From: JAYUHK01 sp043767025
GTDB lineage: Bacteria > Bacteroidota > Bacteroidia > Chitinophagales > Saprospiraceae
Direction of reading: 5' to 3'
Length of the DNA stretch: 64,000 bases
Assembly (NCBI GenBank): GCA_043767025.1
Contig: JAYUHK010000161.1
Coordinates: 60,996 to 124,995, forward strand
The notes under the pieces are model-generated. The model did not search any database and was not told where the DNA came from. It worked only from the letters and a program-made list of their open reading frames with translations. Positions 19,283 through 28,348 of the stretch are shown piece by piece. The position numbers and the translations under genes were made by a program. Each line of letters starts with the position of its first letter. The first letter of the stretch is position 1.

Positions 19283-19962
19283 ACGATGTCACAATAAATA
19301 ATATTATTAAAAATAATTTGGTATTTTTTACTTTATTTTTAATATTTCTGTTGCTTGCGCAGTTTTTTTTGTGGCACAATCACATACAAGGCGAAGAAAT
19401 ATTTTGGTTGGATGCACAAAGGAAATCATTTTTAGATATAATTTTTCAGTTTTTTACGTTGGTAGGAGAGGCGTATTCTTTTGTAATTGCTTTTTTTGTG
19501 CTGTTATTTTTTGAGTATCGAAAAGCAATTTTGATACCTATTGCAGGCGGGCTGAACTTGATAATTACCTATTTTTCAAAGCATTATCTGGCGCACCCAC
19601 GTCCGATGACTTACTTCAATCAGCTGCATATTTTTGAAAAATTGCACCCTGTGGAGGGCGTAGATTTGAATTCGGGCTTCAATAGTTTTCCTTCGGGGCA
19701 TACGCTGGCAGCGTTTACGCTGTTCAGTTTGCTGGCGTTGCTTTCAGAAAACAAGACACGGAATGCAGTTATTTTTTTTAGCTCAGCGGCGTTGGTGGCG
19801 GTGTCACGAATGTACTTAATTCAACATTTTTTAGAAGATGTTTTGTTGGGTTCTATCGTTGGCACTTCGATAGCGACGGCGGTTTTTTATTTTTATAAAA
19901 ATACAGAAATTGCGGCTGAAAGTAAATGGAATCAACATCTTAAAACTCGCAAATTGAACTAA
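19279..19962 (+). CDS. PAP2 family membrane phosphatase
   Basis: 227-residue integral membrane phosphatase with the three family motifs: KHYLAHPRPM (KxxxxxxRP), FPSGHT near residue 137, and SRMYLIQHFLEDVLLG (SRxxxxxHxxxD). Such enzymes dephosphorylate phosphatidate, undecaprenyl diphosphate or lipid A phosphates on the periplasmic side; the specific substrate cannot be told. It overlaps the LptF/G gene by ATGA, so it is in the same operon and likely acts in envelope lipid handling. Confidence 0.92.
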   Translation: MNDVTINNIIKNNLVFFTLFLIFLLLAQFFLWHNHIQGEEIFWLDAQRKSFLDIIFQFFTLVGEAYSFVIAFFVLLFFEYRKAILIPIAGGLNLIITYFSKHYLAHPRPMTYFNQLHIFEKLHPVEGVDLNSGFNSFPSGHTLAAFTLFSLLALLSENKTRNAVIFFSSAALVAVSRMYLIQHFLEDVLLGSIVGTSIATAVFYFYKNTEIAAESKWNQHLKTRKLN

Positions 19963-20002
19963 TCGGCATGGAAAATTGTTTTCAAAGTCAAATATTATCC
20001 GA

Positions 20003-20560
20003 ATGGAAGCAAACGAAAAACCAAAAACTGCGAATAGTAGTGTAGATCTGAGGATATTGGGCGAAATACAAACCAATAAAGGAGAAGACTTGGCGGCGTT
20101 GTCACAAAAACAACCAATTATGTTATTTTTCTTACGGCATTTTGGTTGTACTTTTTGTAGAGAAGCTCTGGACGAGATTTCAAAAAAACGCAAATCTATC
20201 GAAGAAAGCGGCATAAAAATTGTCTTCGTCCACATGGCAGACGAGCCGACGGCAAAGAAGTATTTTACGAAATTCAAAATGCCCGACGCGACTTTCGTTG
20301 GGGATTCGGAGTGTAAATATTATGCACATTTTGGGCTAATCAAAGGCTCGGCGACTCAACTTTTTGGGCTGCAATCTTTCGTGCGTGGCTTTCAGTCGGG
20401 TATTTTGAAAGGTTACGGACTCGGCGGACCGATTGGAGATGGCTTCCAAATGCCGGGTATTTTTATTATTTTTAGAAACGAAATTCGGGAAAGTTATGTC
20501 CATAAGTTAGCGTCTGACGTACCCGATTATATGAAGTTGGCTAAATGTTGTGAGTTGTGA
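20003..20560 (+). CDS. peroxiredoxin-like (AhpC/TSA-type) protein
   Basis: 185 residues from the ATG at 20003; a TTG nine codons upstream is possible but less likely. Thioredoxin-fold protein with LFFLRHFGCTFCREALDEI, where FGCTFC is the redox CxxC, then KIVFVHMADEP and a conserved GDGFQMPGIFII segment typical of peroxiredoxin-like and SelL-like proteins. It probably reduces peroxides or disulfides in the cytoplasm. It is the third gene after the permease and PAP2 genes and is followed by repeats. Substrate and electron donor are unknown. Confidence 0.8.
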   Translation: MEANEKPKTANSSVDLRILGEIQTNKGEDLAALSQKQPIMLFFLRHFGCTFCREALDEISKKRKSIEESGIKIVFVHMADEPTAKKYFTKFKMPDATFVGDSECKYYAHFGLIKGSATQLFGLQSFVRGFQSGILKGYGLGGPIGDGFQMPGIFIIFRNEIRESYVHKLASDVPDYMKLAKCCEL

Positions 20561-20575
20561 AGGCTGTCACATTTT

Positions 20576-20730
20576 TAGGAATGAGGAAAAAATAAGATAT
20601 TCAGATTTTTCCAATCAATTCAAACAATAACAAGGCATTTTTGAGGCGCAACACAGAGCGTTGTAACGAAAAAATAACGCAGTAATTGGTTGTAATTTAG
20701 CAGAAAAAATGAGTAGTATATTTTAGATAC
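20576..20730 (+). repeat. dispersed repeat family B, copy 2
   Basis: Full-length copy sharing GGAATGAGGAAAAAATAAG, AACAATAACAAGGCATTTTT and GCGTTGTAACGAAAAAATAA with the unit at 17509. It directly abuts family A copy 2. Together they fill the gap 20561-20865, which holds no gene. Confidence 0.9.
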
Positions 20731-20731
20731 A

Positions 20732-20834
20732 TTCTTACACTTAAATAGACGACATTTAATACTCGACATAATTCGTTGATTTTCAATAGTTTATGATGAC
20801 TCAAAATTAAAAACTAAAAACTTATAACTACTTA
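20732..20834 (+). repeat. dispersed repeat family A, copy 2
   Basis: Starts TTCTTACACTTAAATAG and ends CTTATAACTACTTA, with few differences from copy 1. It lies one base after family B copy 2 and 31 bases before a VWA gene. Confidence 0.92.
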
Positions 20835-20865
20835 CATTCCTTATCTATAAATAAAATATTTTAGT

Positions 20866-21966
20866 ATGATAGGTTGGAGATTTACGGACTTCGTACCCGA
20901 TGAAAAAGGCGGTGCGAACTTTGAAAAATTACTCAAAATTTTTCAAGACCTCATCGTCTATACGGCGGGAAATGTCAGCGAATCGCTGGGCTGGCTGACG
21001 CAGTTGGACAAGGATTATAAGCTCACGGACGAAAAGTATGGCATGGCGGATTTCATTCAAGACCTGATTGATAAAGGCTATATCAAACAAGAAGACTCCG
21101 AAAATCCGCGATATGTGCCAAGCTCCAAGATGGAAATTGCGCTGCGACAAAGTGCGCTGGAAGATATTTTTGGGAAACTAAAAAAAGCGCGACCCGGCAA
21201 GCACAATACCAAAAACTACGGTAGGGGCGACGAGCCGACCTCCGAAGTGCGTCCCTACGAATTTGGCGACCCAATCGAAAATATTTCTATTTCGAGCAGC
21301 CTCCGAAATGCCCAAATCAATCACGGAATCCACGAGTTCAAGCTGACTGGCGAAGACCTCGAAATCCACGAGTCGTACTACCAAAGCCAGATGAGTACGG
21401 TGCTGATGATTGACGTTTCGCACTCGATGATACTCTACGGCGAAGACCGAATCACGCCTGCAAAGAAGGTGGCGATGGCACTTTCCGAACTCATCACGAC
21501 GCGCTACCCAAAGGACACGCTCGATATTATTGTGTTCGGCAACGACGCTTGGCAGATAGAAATCAAGGATTTGCCGTATCTGCAAGTCGGACCCTTCCAC
21601 ACCAATACGGTGGCGGGTTTGGAGCTGGCGATGGACTTGCTCAAACGCCGCCGAAACCCCAACAAACAGATTTTTATGATTACGGACGGCAAGCCGACGT
21701 GTATCAAAAAAGGAAATAAATATTACAAAAATAGCTTCGGCTTGGACAAAAAAATTATCACCAGAACGCTCACTTTGGCGCAGCAGTGTAAGAAAATGAA
21801 TATTCCAATTACTACTTTTATGATTGCTCGCGACCCGTATTTGATGCAGTTCGTGGATCAGTTCACGCAAGCCAACAACGGCAAGGCTTTTTACAGCAGT
21901 TTGCAAGGTTTGGGCGAATTTATTTTTATGGATTACAAAGAAAATAAGGCGAAAAGGCACAGATAA
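20866..21966 (+). CDS. von Willebrand factor A (VWA) domain protein
   Basis: 366 residues. The C-terminal half (about 175-350) is a VWA fold with an intact MIDAS: DVSHS near residue 182, a middle threonine around HTNTVAG, and MITDGKP. The N-terminal 170 residues are charged and resemble the linker of cytosolic VWA proteins that work beside MoxR/magnesium-chelatase-like AAA ATPases. No signal peptide is seen. No ATPase partner is adjacent. It leads a run with a methyltransferase, a PAP2 phosphatase and a ZIP transporter (gaps of 31, overlap of 4, and 28 bases). The role is not determinable. Confidence 0.88.
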   Translation: MIGWRFTDFVPDEKGGANFEKLLKIFQDLIVYTAGNVSESLGWLTQLDKDYKLTDEKYGMADFIQDLIDKGYIKQEDSENPRYVPSSKMEIALRQSALEDIFGKLKKARPGKHNTKNYGRGDEPTSEVRPYEFGDPIENISISSSLRNAQINHGIHEFKLTGEDLEIHESYYQSQMSTVLMIDVSHSMILYGEDRITPAKKVAMALSELITTRYPKDTLDIIVFGNDAWQIEIKDLPYLQVGPFHTNTVAGLELAMDLLKRRRNPNKQIFMITDGKPTCIKKGNKYYKNSFGLDKKIITRTLTLAQQCKKMNIPITTFMIARDPYLMQFVDQFTQANNGKAFYSSLQGLGEFIFMDYKENKAKRHR

Positions 21967-21997
21967 AACCGCTGTCAATCTAAACGCAGCAACGATT

Positions 21998-22729
21998 ATG
22001 AAAAAAGAATGGTTTGAAACTTGGTTCGATACGGCGTATTATCACGCGCTTTATGGCGACCACAATGAGGAAGAAGCGAAGGAACTCGGAGGGGTTTTGT
22101 TGAATTTTTTGCACTTGCCGCCCTCGTCGCGGCTCTTGGATTTGGCTTGCGGCAAAGGTCGATTTTCAAAATATTTGGCTTCGCGCGGCTACGAAGTGGT
22201 AGGCGCGGACTTGTCGGAAGAAAGTATTTTACAAAATATAAGCAGCGAAACGGACGAACTTACTTTTTTCGTCCACGATATGCGCAAGTCGTTGAGAATC
22301 AACTACTTCGATGCGGTATTTAATATTTTTACCAGTTTTGGATATTTTGACAGCGAAAGAGATAACCTAAAAACGTTGCAAGCGGTTTGGCAAAATCTGA
22401 AGCCAAATGGTCTTTTTATTTTGGATTATTTCAATTCGAGCTATGTCACAAAAGATATTATTTCGGAATGTCACAAAAAAGTAGAAAAAATTGATTTTTT
22501 TATATCCAAAAAAGTCGTGAAAGGCTTTGTAGAAAAAGAAATCGAAGTCCGAGACGCTGGAAAAGTATTTCATTTTAAGGAAAGAGTACAACTGTTTTCA
22601 AAGTCAGATTTCGACAACTTGCTTGGGCAAGCGAATCTAAAAATTCTACACCGATTCGGCGATTATCAACTTTCTCCATTTGATGAGGAACATTCGCCAC
22701 GCCAGCTAATTATTGCCCAAAAAATATGA
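21998..22729 (+). CDS. class I SAM-dependent methyltransferase
   Basis: 243 residues. SAM-binding motif I is LLDLACGKGRFSKYLASRG, followed by acidic VVGADLS, then FDAVFNIFTSFGYF and GLFILDYFNSSYV. This is a UbiE/Methyltransf_25-like small-molecule methyltransferase; the substrate is unknown. It starts 31 bases after the VWA gene and overlaps the next gene by ATGA. Confidence 0.88.
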   Translation: MKKEWFETWFDTAYYHALYGDHNEEEAKELGGVLLNFLHLPPSSRLLDLACGKGRFSKYLASRGYEVVGADLSEESILQNISSETDELTFFVHDMRKSLRINYFDAVFNIFTSFGYFDSERDNLKTLQAVWQNLKPNGLFILDYFNSSYVTKDIISECHKKVEKIDFFISKKVVKGFVEKEIEVRDAGKVFHFKERVQLFSKSDFDNLLGQANLKILHRFGDYQLSPFDEEHSPRQLIIAQKI

Positions 22730-23310
22730 ATTTTATACACCAATTTGACCAATATTTCTTTTACTTTTTCAACACCGTCTGCCACCTTCCTTTTCTGGAT
22801 TCATTAGCTACGCTTTGGAGAAATCCTTTTTTTTGGTCGCCACTTTATGTTTTTTTTATCAGCTTTTTATTACTTAATTTTGAGTTAAAAAAAAGTGCTT
22901 TTTTTATTTTTTGTTTAGCGGTGTTGGTTGCTTGTAGCGACTTTACGAGCAGCTCAATAATCAAAAAAGCTGTTCAACGCGTCCGACCTTGCCGCGAAAA
23001 AGCGATGGATTTCCAAGTAAAAAAATTAATTCCTTGCGGCGCAGGTTATAGTTTTCCTTCCTCCCACGCCGCCAATCATTTTGCAATAGCCATTTTTATT
23101 GCTTATACGCTCGGGCGACGCTGGAAATGGCTAAAACTCCTCCTCATCTTTTGGGCGACTTCGATCAGCATAGCACAAATTTATGTGGGCGTACATTATC
23201 CTACGGATATTCTGGCGGGAGCTTTTTTAGGGACAACTTTGGCGATTATTTTTCTTAAAATTCTCCAAAAAATCAATATTTTTGACATCAAAAATTCACA
23301 AAACGCCTGA
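22726..23310 (+). CDS. PAP2 family membrane phosphatase (second copy)
   Basis: 194 residues with KAVQRVRPCREK (motif 1), YSFPSSHAANHF (motif 2) and IYVGVHYPTDILAG (motif 3), plus about five membrane segments. It is clearly diverged from the PAP2 protein at 19279. It is likely an undecaprenyl-diphosphate or lipid phosphate phosphatase at the outer face of the inner membrane. It is translationally coupled to the methyltransferase by an ATGA overlap. Confidence 0.9.
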   Translation: MNFIHQFDQYFFYFFNTVCHLPFLDSLATLWRNPFFWSPLYVFFISFLLLNFELKKSAFFIFCLAVLVACSDFTSSSIIKKAVQRVRPCREKAMDFQVKKLIPCGAGYSFPSSHAANHFAIAIFIAYTLGRRWKWLKLLLIFWATSISIAQIYVGVHYPTDILAGAFLGTTLAIIFLKILQKINIFDIKNSQNA

Positions 23311-23338
23311 TAATTATTTATTTTATTGAAAAAAAGCT

Positions 23339-24046
23339 ATGCAACCAAGCGATTATTTTTTTCTATTTTTTACCGTTTTTGCTGCTGGCAGCATCGGCTT
23401 TTTTGTGCAAAAAAATACCCAATTTTGGTTACAAATTTTTCTTTCGTTTAGCGGAGCTTATATTTTTGGCATCACGATGCTGCACCTGCTTCCGGAGGTG
23501 TTTGCCAAACTTTCGGAGGAAGCTGGTTACTGGATTTTGCTCGGTTTTTTCATTCAATTATTGCTGGAGCAAATTTCTCGCGGTGTCGAACACGGACATT
23601 TTCATCTTCCACACCAGCCCAGCGGCTCGTTTGCTGTGCAGATTATGACGGGACTGTGCGTCCACGCTTTTTTTGAGGGGATTCCGTTGAGCAATATTGG
23701 AGATACGCACCTATTTTATGGCATTATTTTGCACCACGCACCTGCGGCTTTTGCGTTGGTTGTGTTGTTTTTGTCCTCCAGATATACGCCCAAAACTGCT
23801 TTTTTCTGTCTGTTGTTGTTCTCATTTATGCCGCCTTTGGGCGCGACGATAGGCGCAAATCTTCAACTTTCAGATGTCACAGAACACCGAATTATTTCCG
23901 TTGTCATCGGCTCTTTTTTACACATTGCTACCACGATTTTGTTTGAAGTAGATAGCAGCGGCAGCGCGTCCAATCACCACCAAATCCCTTGGCGCAGATT
24001 GCTTGCTATCGCTGTGGGGATAGCGGCGGCGGCAGCGATTAGTTGA
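23339..24046 (+). CDS. ZIP family metal transporter
   Basis: 235 residues, about seven membrane segments. Metal-site signatures are HAFFEGIPL and HHAPAAFALV in the middle of the protein, with a histidine-rich loop VEHGHFHLPHQ before them. ZIP carriers import zinc or other divalent metals; the metal is not determinable. It is the last gene of the VWA/methyltransferase/PAP2 run, ending at a bidirectional terminator. Confidence 0.88.
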   Translation: MQPSDYFFLFFTVFAAGSIGFFVQKNTQFWLQIFLSFSGAYIFGITMLHLLPEVFAKLSEEAGYWILLGFFIQLLLEQISRGVEHGHFHLPHQPSGSFAVQIMTGLCVHAFFEGIPLSNIGDTHLFYGIILHHAPAAFALVVLFLSSRYTPKTAFFCLLLFSFMPPLGATIGANLQLSDVTEHRIISVVIGSFLHIATTILFEVDSSGSASNHHQIPWRRLLAIAVGIAAAAAIS

Positions 24047-24057
24047 AAAAAAGTTGT

Positions 24058-24085
24058 CGATTTTTCTCAAAATCGCTTTTTTTTT
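24058..24085. terminator. bidirectional terminator between convergent genes
   Basis: The stem CGATTTT/AAAATCG with loop TCTC has a T run after it on the plus strand and a shorter T run on the minus strand. It sits between the convergent ZIP and membrane-protein genes. Confidence 0.7.
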
Positions 24086-24092
24086 GACTATT

Positions 24093-24731
24093 TTACAAAT
24101 ATAATTCGTCAGAACTTTCGACTTTATCGCTTCCAACTATGTCACAATATGCCAAATATACGGCAATATAACTAATTGGTAGTGTGGCTAAAATACCTAT
24201 GCCGAAGAATAACAGACCGACTAAATTGAGCAGTACGAGCAGCAATAAAAATCCAAAAAACTGAAAAAATTGTCGAGTGATAAGCCTCCGACTCAACTCC
24301 ATAGCCGCCCAAGCGTCCTTCGTTCCTTCCAGCACAAAACAGCTCGCTAATGTGTAAGCGACTGAAAAATAAACGGCTGGAAACAAGAAAAATGCGCCCA
24401 AAAACACAAAAATACCCACCAAAAGCGACGACAACACCAACGGTACGAAGCTCTCAAAACCTTCAAAAAAATTTTGAAAAGTGTAGGATTCACGGTTTTT
24501 CATTTTTTTAGCGACTATCAAATAGCCTGCCGCAAATGGCGGAGCAATCATCGGACTTGCCAACGGAATCATTACCGCCGCCGCAATCACACCGAAAAAA
24601 AACAAGGTAAAAACAATATAAACGGCAGGATCTCGCCGAAAAATTTCGACCGCTTCCTCTACATATTGCTTGCTCTTTACGAGGTATCCGTTATCGATTA
24701 GCTGTCGTACTCGTTGCTCTATTTTTTCCAT
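24093..24731 (-). CDS. polytopic membrane protein of unknown function
   Basis: 212 residues. A hydrophilic N-terminus (about 1-38) is followed by hydrophobic segments near 40-60, 65-80, 105-130, 145-165 and 165-195. The pattern of paired helices with a short EGTKDAWAAMELSRR loop is like DUF975/DUF4013-type membrane proteins, but I do not recognise a family with confidence. It lies about 50 bases after the radical SAM gene in the opposite direction of reading order, with its own start; it ends at the bidirectional terminator. Confidence 0.75.
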   Translation of the reverse strand: MEKIEQRVRQLIDNGYLVKSKQYVEEAVEIFRRDPAVYIVFTLFFFGVIAAAVMIPLASPMIAPPFAAGYLIVAKKMKNRESYTFQNFFEGFESFVPLVLSSLLVGIFVFLGAFFLFPAVYFSVAYTLASCFVLEGTKDAWAAMELSRRLITRQFFQFFGFLLLLVLLNLVGLLFFGIGILATLPISYIAVYLAYCDIVGSDKVESSDELYL

Positions 24732-24782
24732 TTTTTCTGTTTTAAATTCACAAAAATATGCTTTTTGCGCTGCTTGGATATT

Positions 24783-26450
24783 TTATTTTACCAAACTTTC
24801 AGCGTTTTCTAAAATCAATCTCGGCTTTCGAGTTCCCGTATATTGGAGGATAAAACGCGAAGGTTTGGGGTCGATAGTTTGTTCTTTTTGAAACAAATTA
24901 AAATCAAAATTTAAGTTGATTGTGACATATCTGTAATGCTGAATATCTAAATTCATGGCTCTCAAAAGTGTATTTTTTTTACTTTTCTCTAATTCTTCTA
25001 CGAATTGTATTTTAGGTTTTATTTTGTACTGCGAATAATAATCAACCGCTATAAGCTGCTGTAAAACAGTATCTTGCGGATAATTATTTTTAGCAAATTG
25101 AAAAATAGTTTCATACACTTCATTCATAGTGTATTGGTGATAAGGGCGCAAAGAGCCGAAATAGATACCAAGATTTAATAAAAAATCAAAAATACTATAG
25201 TTTTTTGTGACATATTTCAAAGTTTGTAACGTTCTGCCCTTATTCCAATAAATTTCCAACGCATTTTCGAGTTGCTCGATGCGAAAAAGTTCGTCTTTCG
25301 ACAAGTATTTACTTTCTATAATCTGATACGGCGGCATCGGGTCATACACAAATCCATGCGCTTCACATTTCGTGCGCATCGGCGTTCCCTTCAAAAATTT
25401 TAGAAAACCGAGCTGCAATTCGGGGGCGAAAAGTTTGAAAACTTCCTCAAAACTGTATTTAATATCCTCCCAATAATCTAACGCAAGTCCAACGATGAGG
25501 TCGAGGTGCATTTCGATTTTGTAGGAAAGTACTTCGATTATTTTCTTCGTTTTTTCAAAATTTTGCTTCCGACTGACCTCCAAATTTGCTTTTTGGTTGA
25601 CGGTTTGGATACCGATTTCGAAGCGAAACAATCCCGCAGGAACATGGTCGTGGATAAATTGGACGATGTCGGGGTGCAAAATATCGGCAGTAATCTCGAA
25701 TTGAAAAACGTTTTCGGGGCGATGATGTTGGAGGATAAATTTAAAAATTTCTATCGTAAAATCCCGCTTTACGTTGAACGTCCTATCCAAAAACTTGATT
25801 ACTTTGCCGTGTTGCATCAAAAAGTAGAGGTTGGCTTTGATGCTTTCCATCGGCAAATATCGGACGCGATTGTCTAAACTTGCCAAACAAAATTCGCATT
25901 TGTAGGGGCAGCCGCGCGAGGTTTCGATGTAGAGAACTTTGTTGCGCAAGCTCGCCACGTCGTCGTATTGGTAGGGAAAAGATTCGGCGTATTGGTCGAG
26001 TGGAAAATTGACTCCCAACGGAACGTAAAGAATTTGGTGGTTTCTTTTTTGGACTAAATTTGCGATTTTGTCCACGTTTGGGTAAGATTTTATAAAATCC
26101 GTGAACGGAATTTCGCCCTCGCCAGTTATGATAAAGTCTATACAATCCAACGCAATGATGTCTTCCCACTCGTAGCTCACTTCGGGACCGCCGAGCAAAA
26201 TTTTTACATTTGGGTTTATTTCTTTCATCAGTTTTGCCACTTCGAGCGTCTGCGTGATGTTCCAAATATAACAACTGAATGCGACGACATCAAAATCTTT
26301 ACAAAAATCTGCTATGTCACGTTTAGGCTCTTTTATCGTAAATTCTTTCCATTCCAAACCCTCGTGTTTGGAGTTCAAATCGTACAGCAGACGAATCGCC
26401 AAGTTGATGTGAATATACTTGGCGTTGAGGGTGGTCAATAAAATTCTCAT
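24783..26450 (-). CDS. B12-binding domain radical SAM protein
   Basis: 555 residues from the ATG at 26450; an in-frame TTG two codons earlier is less likely. The N-terminal 150 residues are a cobalamin-binding Rossmann domain (VVAFSCYIWNITQTLEVAKL, LLGGPEVSYEWE). The radical SAM core follows with the cluster motif CPYKCEFC near residue 185. The C-terminal part (about 370-555) resembles the DUF4080 region of Bacteroidota and Firmicutes homologues. Such proteins methylate or rearrange unreactive substrates; the substrate here is unknown. It is a single gene on the minus strand, downstream of the tRNA terminator. Confidence 0.9.
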   Translation of the reverse strand: MRILLTTLNAKYIHINLAIRLLYDLNSKHEGLEWKEFTIKEPKRDIADFCKDFDVVAFSCYIWNITQTLEVAKLMKEINPNVKILLGGPEVSYEWEDIIALDCIDFIITGEGEIPFTDFIKSYPNVDKIANLVQKRNHQILYVPLGVNFPLDQYAESFPYQYDDVASLRNKVLYIETSRGCPYKCEFCLASLDNRVRYLPMESIKANLYFLMQHGKVIKFLDRTFNVKRDFTIEIFKFILQHHRPENVFQFEITADILHPDIVQFIHDHVPAGLFRFEIGIQTVNQKANLEVSRKQNFEKTKKIIEVLSYKIEMHLDLIVGLALDYWEDIKYSFEEVFKLFAPELQLGFLKFLKGTPMRTKCEAHGFVYDPMPPYQIIESKYLSKDELFRIEQLENALEIYWNKGRTLQTLKYVTKNYSIFDFLLNLGIYFGSLRPYHQYTMNEVYETIFQFAKNNYPQDTVLQQLIAVDYYSQYKIKPKIQFVEELEKSKKNTLLRAMNLDIQHYRYVTINLNFDFNLFQKEQTIDPKPSRFILQYTGTRKPRLILENAESLVK

Positions 26451-26488
26451 AGTCAAAAAATAAAAATCAAAGATACGTTATTTAAGAC

Positions 26489-26523
26489 AAAAAAAAAGCA
26501 CCAACACTTTTCGTGCTGATGCT
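26489..26523 (-). terminator. terminator of the tRNA-Ser/tRNA-Pro transcript
   Basis: On the minus strand an 11-bp stem AGCATCAGCAC/GTGTTGGTGCT (two G-U pairs) with loop GAAAA is followed by nine T, just after tRNA-Pro. Confidence 0.92.
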
Positions 26524-26532
26524 CTCTTGATG

Positions 26533-26606
26533 TCGGGGTACCAGGATTCGAACCTGGGACCCCCTGCTCCCAAAGCAGGTACGCTACCGGACTGCGCTAC
26601 ACCCCG
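26533..26606 (-). tRNA. tRNA-Pro (anticodon TGG)
   Basis: Minus-strand 74-nt cloverleaf. The acceptor stem CGGGGTG pairs with TACCCCG (one G-T), discriminator A. The anticodon loop CTTTGGGAG has TGG, and the T loop is GGTTCGAATCC. CCA is not encoded. It lies in tandem after tRNA-Ser. Confidence 0.97.
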
Positions 26607-26626
26607 AAATAATTTTATGCTTTCTG

Positions 26627-26713
26627 CGGAGAGGCCGGGATTCGAACCCGGGGCACCGTTACCAGTGCGTCAGTTTAGCAAACTGGTGGTTTAAGCCACT
26701 CACCCACCCCTCC
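26627..26713 (-). tRNA. tRNA-Ser (anticodon GCT)
   Basis: Minus-strand 87-nt class II tRNA with a long variable arm (ACGCACTGGTAACGGTGC). The acceptor GGAGGGG pairs with CCTCTCC and the discriminator is G. The anticodon loop AGTTTGCTAAACT has GCT, reading AGC/AGT codons. It is the first gene of a two-tRNA transcript. Confidence 0.97.
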
Positions 26714-26739
26714 TCTACTTCTATTTTCAAAAAGCGATG

Positions 26740-26770
26740 CAAAGATAGCTGCTATTTCTGAATTTACAAA
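26740..26770 (-). promoter_or_regulatory. promoter of the tRNA-Ser/tRNA-Pro operon
   Basis: On the minus strand TTTG (26770-26767), 19 bases, then TATCTTTG (26747-26740) exactly match the Bacteroidota TTTG-N19-TAnnTTTG consensus. It lies 27 bases before the tRNA-Ser 5' end. This is the best promoter in the window and serves as an internal standard for spacing. Confidence 0.85.
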
Positions 26771-26939
26771 CTTTTGCTACTATATTTTTTACTAAAAAAA
26801 TAATTGTGCTACATTGGCACTCATAATCAATAGTTTAGGTAAAAAAAAATATTAGCCTACGCTACCAATAGCGCATAATTACGACAGCGCAAAAGTAGAA
26901 TAGAATGTCTATACGCAGCTCAATTTCGACGAAAAAAAG

Positions 26940-26947
26940 TATCTTTG
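26940..26947 (+). promoter_or_regulatory. -7 box of the fructose bisphosphatase gene
   Basis: TATCTTTG matches TAnnTTTG. A start of transcription just after it would exclude the in-frame upstream ATG at 26905 and supports translation from 26989. No clear -33 TTTG is seen 19-21 bases upstream. Confidence 0.55.
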
Positions 26948-26988
26948 CGAAGCCAAATAATTTTTTTCACCAAATAATTTTTCACCAC

Positions 26989-28002
26989 ATGACCAACAAA
27001 ATTGTTACGCTCGATGAGTTTATTATCCGCCGAGAAGGGGATTCTGCTTTCGTACATACGGGCGAACTCACGGGCTTGCTGCGCGACATCGGAGTTGCCG
27101 CTAAAATCGTCAATCGAGAAGTCAATAAAGCAGGACTTGTGAATATACTCGGCACCGCCGGCACCGAAAATATCACGGGCGATAAAGTCCAAAAGCTTGA
27201 CCTGTTCGCCAACGAAAAGCTCATCGAATGTCTAAAAAGCAGCGGCGAATGTTGCGGCATCGCTTCGGAAGAAAACGATGACATCGTTCAGATTCCCGCT
27301 CTGATGTCCAAAAATGCGAATTATGTAGTACTTTTTGACCCTTTGGACGGCTCGTCCAACATTGATGTCAATGTGTCGGTCGGGACTATTTTTGCTATTT
27401 ATCGCCGAAAAAGTGACTCCCAAAAGCCGTGTGATTTGGGAGATTTTTTACAAAAAGGCACCGAATTGGTAGCGGCGGGCTATGTGATGTACGGTACTTC
27501 GACGATTTTGGTCTATACGACGGGCAGCGGCGTGAACGGATTTACGCTTGACCCCTCGATTGGGGAATTTTGCCTGTCGCATCGGGACATAAAAATTCCT
27601 GCGCGTGGCGATTATTACAGCATCAATCAAGGATATTACTTGAAATTCGATATAGAAATGCGTCGCTATGTCGATTATTGCTCTGACCTCAATCTTGGTT
27701 TGCGCTACATCGGCTCGATGGTGAGCGATATTCACCGCATACTTTTTCAGGGAGGAATTTTTCTTTACCCCAACACTCGCAAGTATCCGCATGGCAAACT
27801 TCGCTTGGTGTATGAGTGCAATCCGCTGTCTTTTGTGGTCGAGCAAGCAGGTGGAAAGGCGATTACGACTCAGCTCAATAGGATTTTGGAAATCAAACCG
27901 TCCAAGCTGCACCAGAACAGTACGATAGTAATTGGGTCGCCAGATATGGTAGATGAGATGAAGTCATTTGTGGAAAAATATGCTGCCACAGCGTTGATGT
28001 GA
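26989..28002 (+). CDS. fbp: class I fructose-1,6-bisphosphatase
   Basis: Hydrolyses fructose 1,6-bisphosphate to fructose 6-phosphate in gluconeogenesis; metal-dependent. From the ATG at 26989 it is 337 residues, the usual length for the class; 28 extra residues from 26905 would be unlike the family and lie before the -7 box. Seen motifs are TGELTGLLRDI near the N-terminus, the active-site signature DPLDGSSNIDVNVSVGTIFA near residue 117, and YECNPLSFVVEQAGGKA near the C-terminus. It is a single gene ended by a strong terminator. Confidence 0.96.
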   Translation: MTNKIVTLDEFIIRREGDSAFVHTGELTGLLRDIGVAAKIVNREVNKAGLVNILGTAGTENITGDKVQKLDLFANEKLIECLKSSGECCGIASEENDDIVQIPALMSKNANYVVLFDPLDGSSNIDVNVSVGTIFAIYRRKSDSQKPCDLGDFLQKGTELVAAGYVMYGTSTILVYTTGSGVNGFTLDPSIGEFCLSHRDIKIPARGDYYSINQGYYLKFDIEMRRYVDYCSDLNLGLRYIGSMVSDIHRILFQGGIFLYPNTRKYPHGKLRLVYECNPLSFVVEQAGGKAITTQLNRILEIKPSKLHQNSTIVIGSPDMVDEMKSFVEKYAATALM

Positions 28003-28025
28003 AATTGAAAATCTTTGATTTTCCG

Positions 28026-28062
28026 AAAGCTCCGATTGTATTCACAATCGGAGCTTTTTTTT
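28026..28062 (+). terminator. terminator of the fructose bisphosphatase gene
   Basis: The 14-bp stem AAAGCTCCGATTGT/ACAATCGGAGCTTT with loop ATTC is followed by a T run, 24 bases after the stop codon. Confidence 0.95.
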
Positions 28063-28348
28063 ATTAATTTTTTTTTGAAGACTATTTTTTGCTATGTCAT
28101 AATTTATAATTTTTTGGGAAATTATGTTTACTGTAATAAGTTGATAATGAGTTATTTATGTAAAAAATTGCTACAATGTGGTGTTTTAAAGGATACAAAA
28201 ACCATTTTGGTTCGTTCTGTAGTAAGTCATTAAAATAAATAAAAAAAAATTATTTAAAAAAAAAATCTAATTTCACCCTGTCCCAAAGGTTGATTTAACC
28301 GTATATTATTTTGACGTAAATTATTATTTTTCAAATAGCTCAACGAGT
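28063..28348. other. AT-rich intergenic region before the GH47 gene
   Basis: About 290 bases with no convincing gene. TTATTTTG near 28306, close to the TAnnTTTG consensus, may be the -7 box of the following gene. A short open frame here has no homology-like features. Confidence 0.4.

Noticed and set aside
19279..23310. The two PAP2 genes as a recent duplication
   Set aside because: The two proteins share only the family motifs and differ in length and layout, so they are old paralogues or unrelated acquisitions.
28015..28233. Short open frame after the fructose bisphosphatase gene
   Set aside because: It runs through the gene's terminator hairpin and has no protein-like features.
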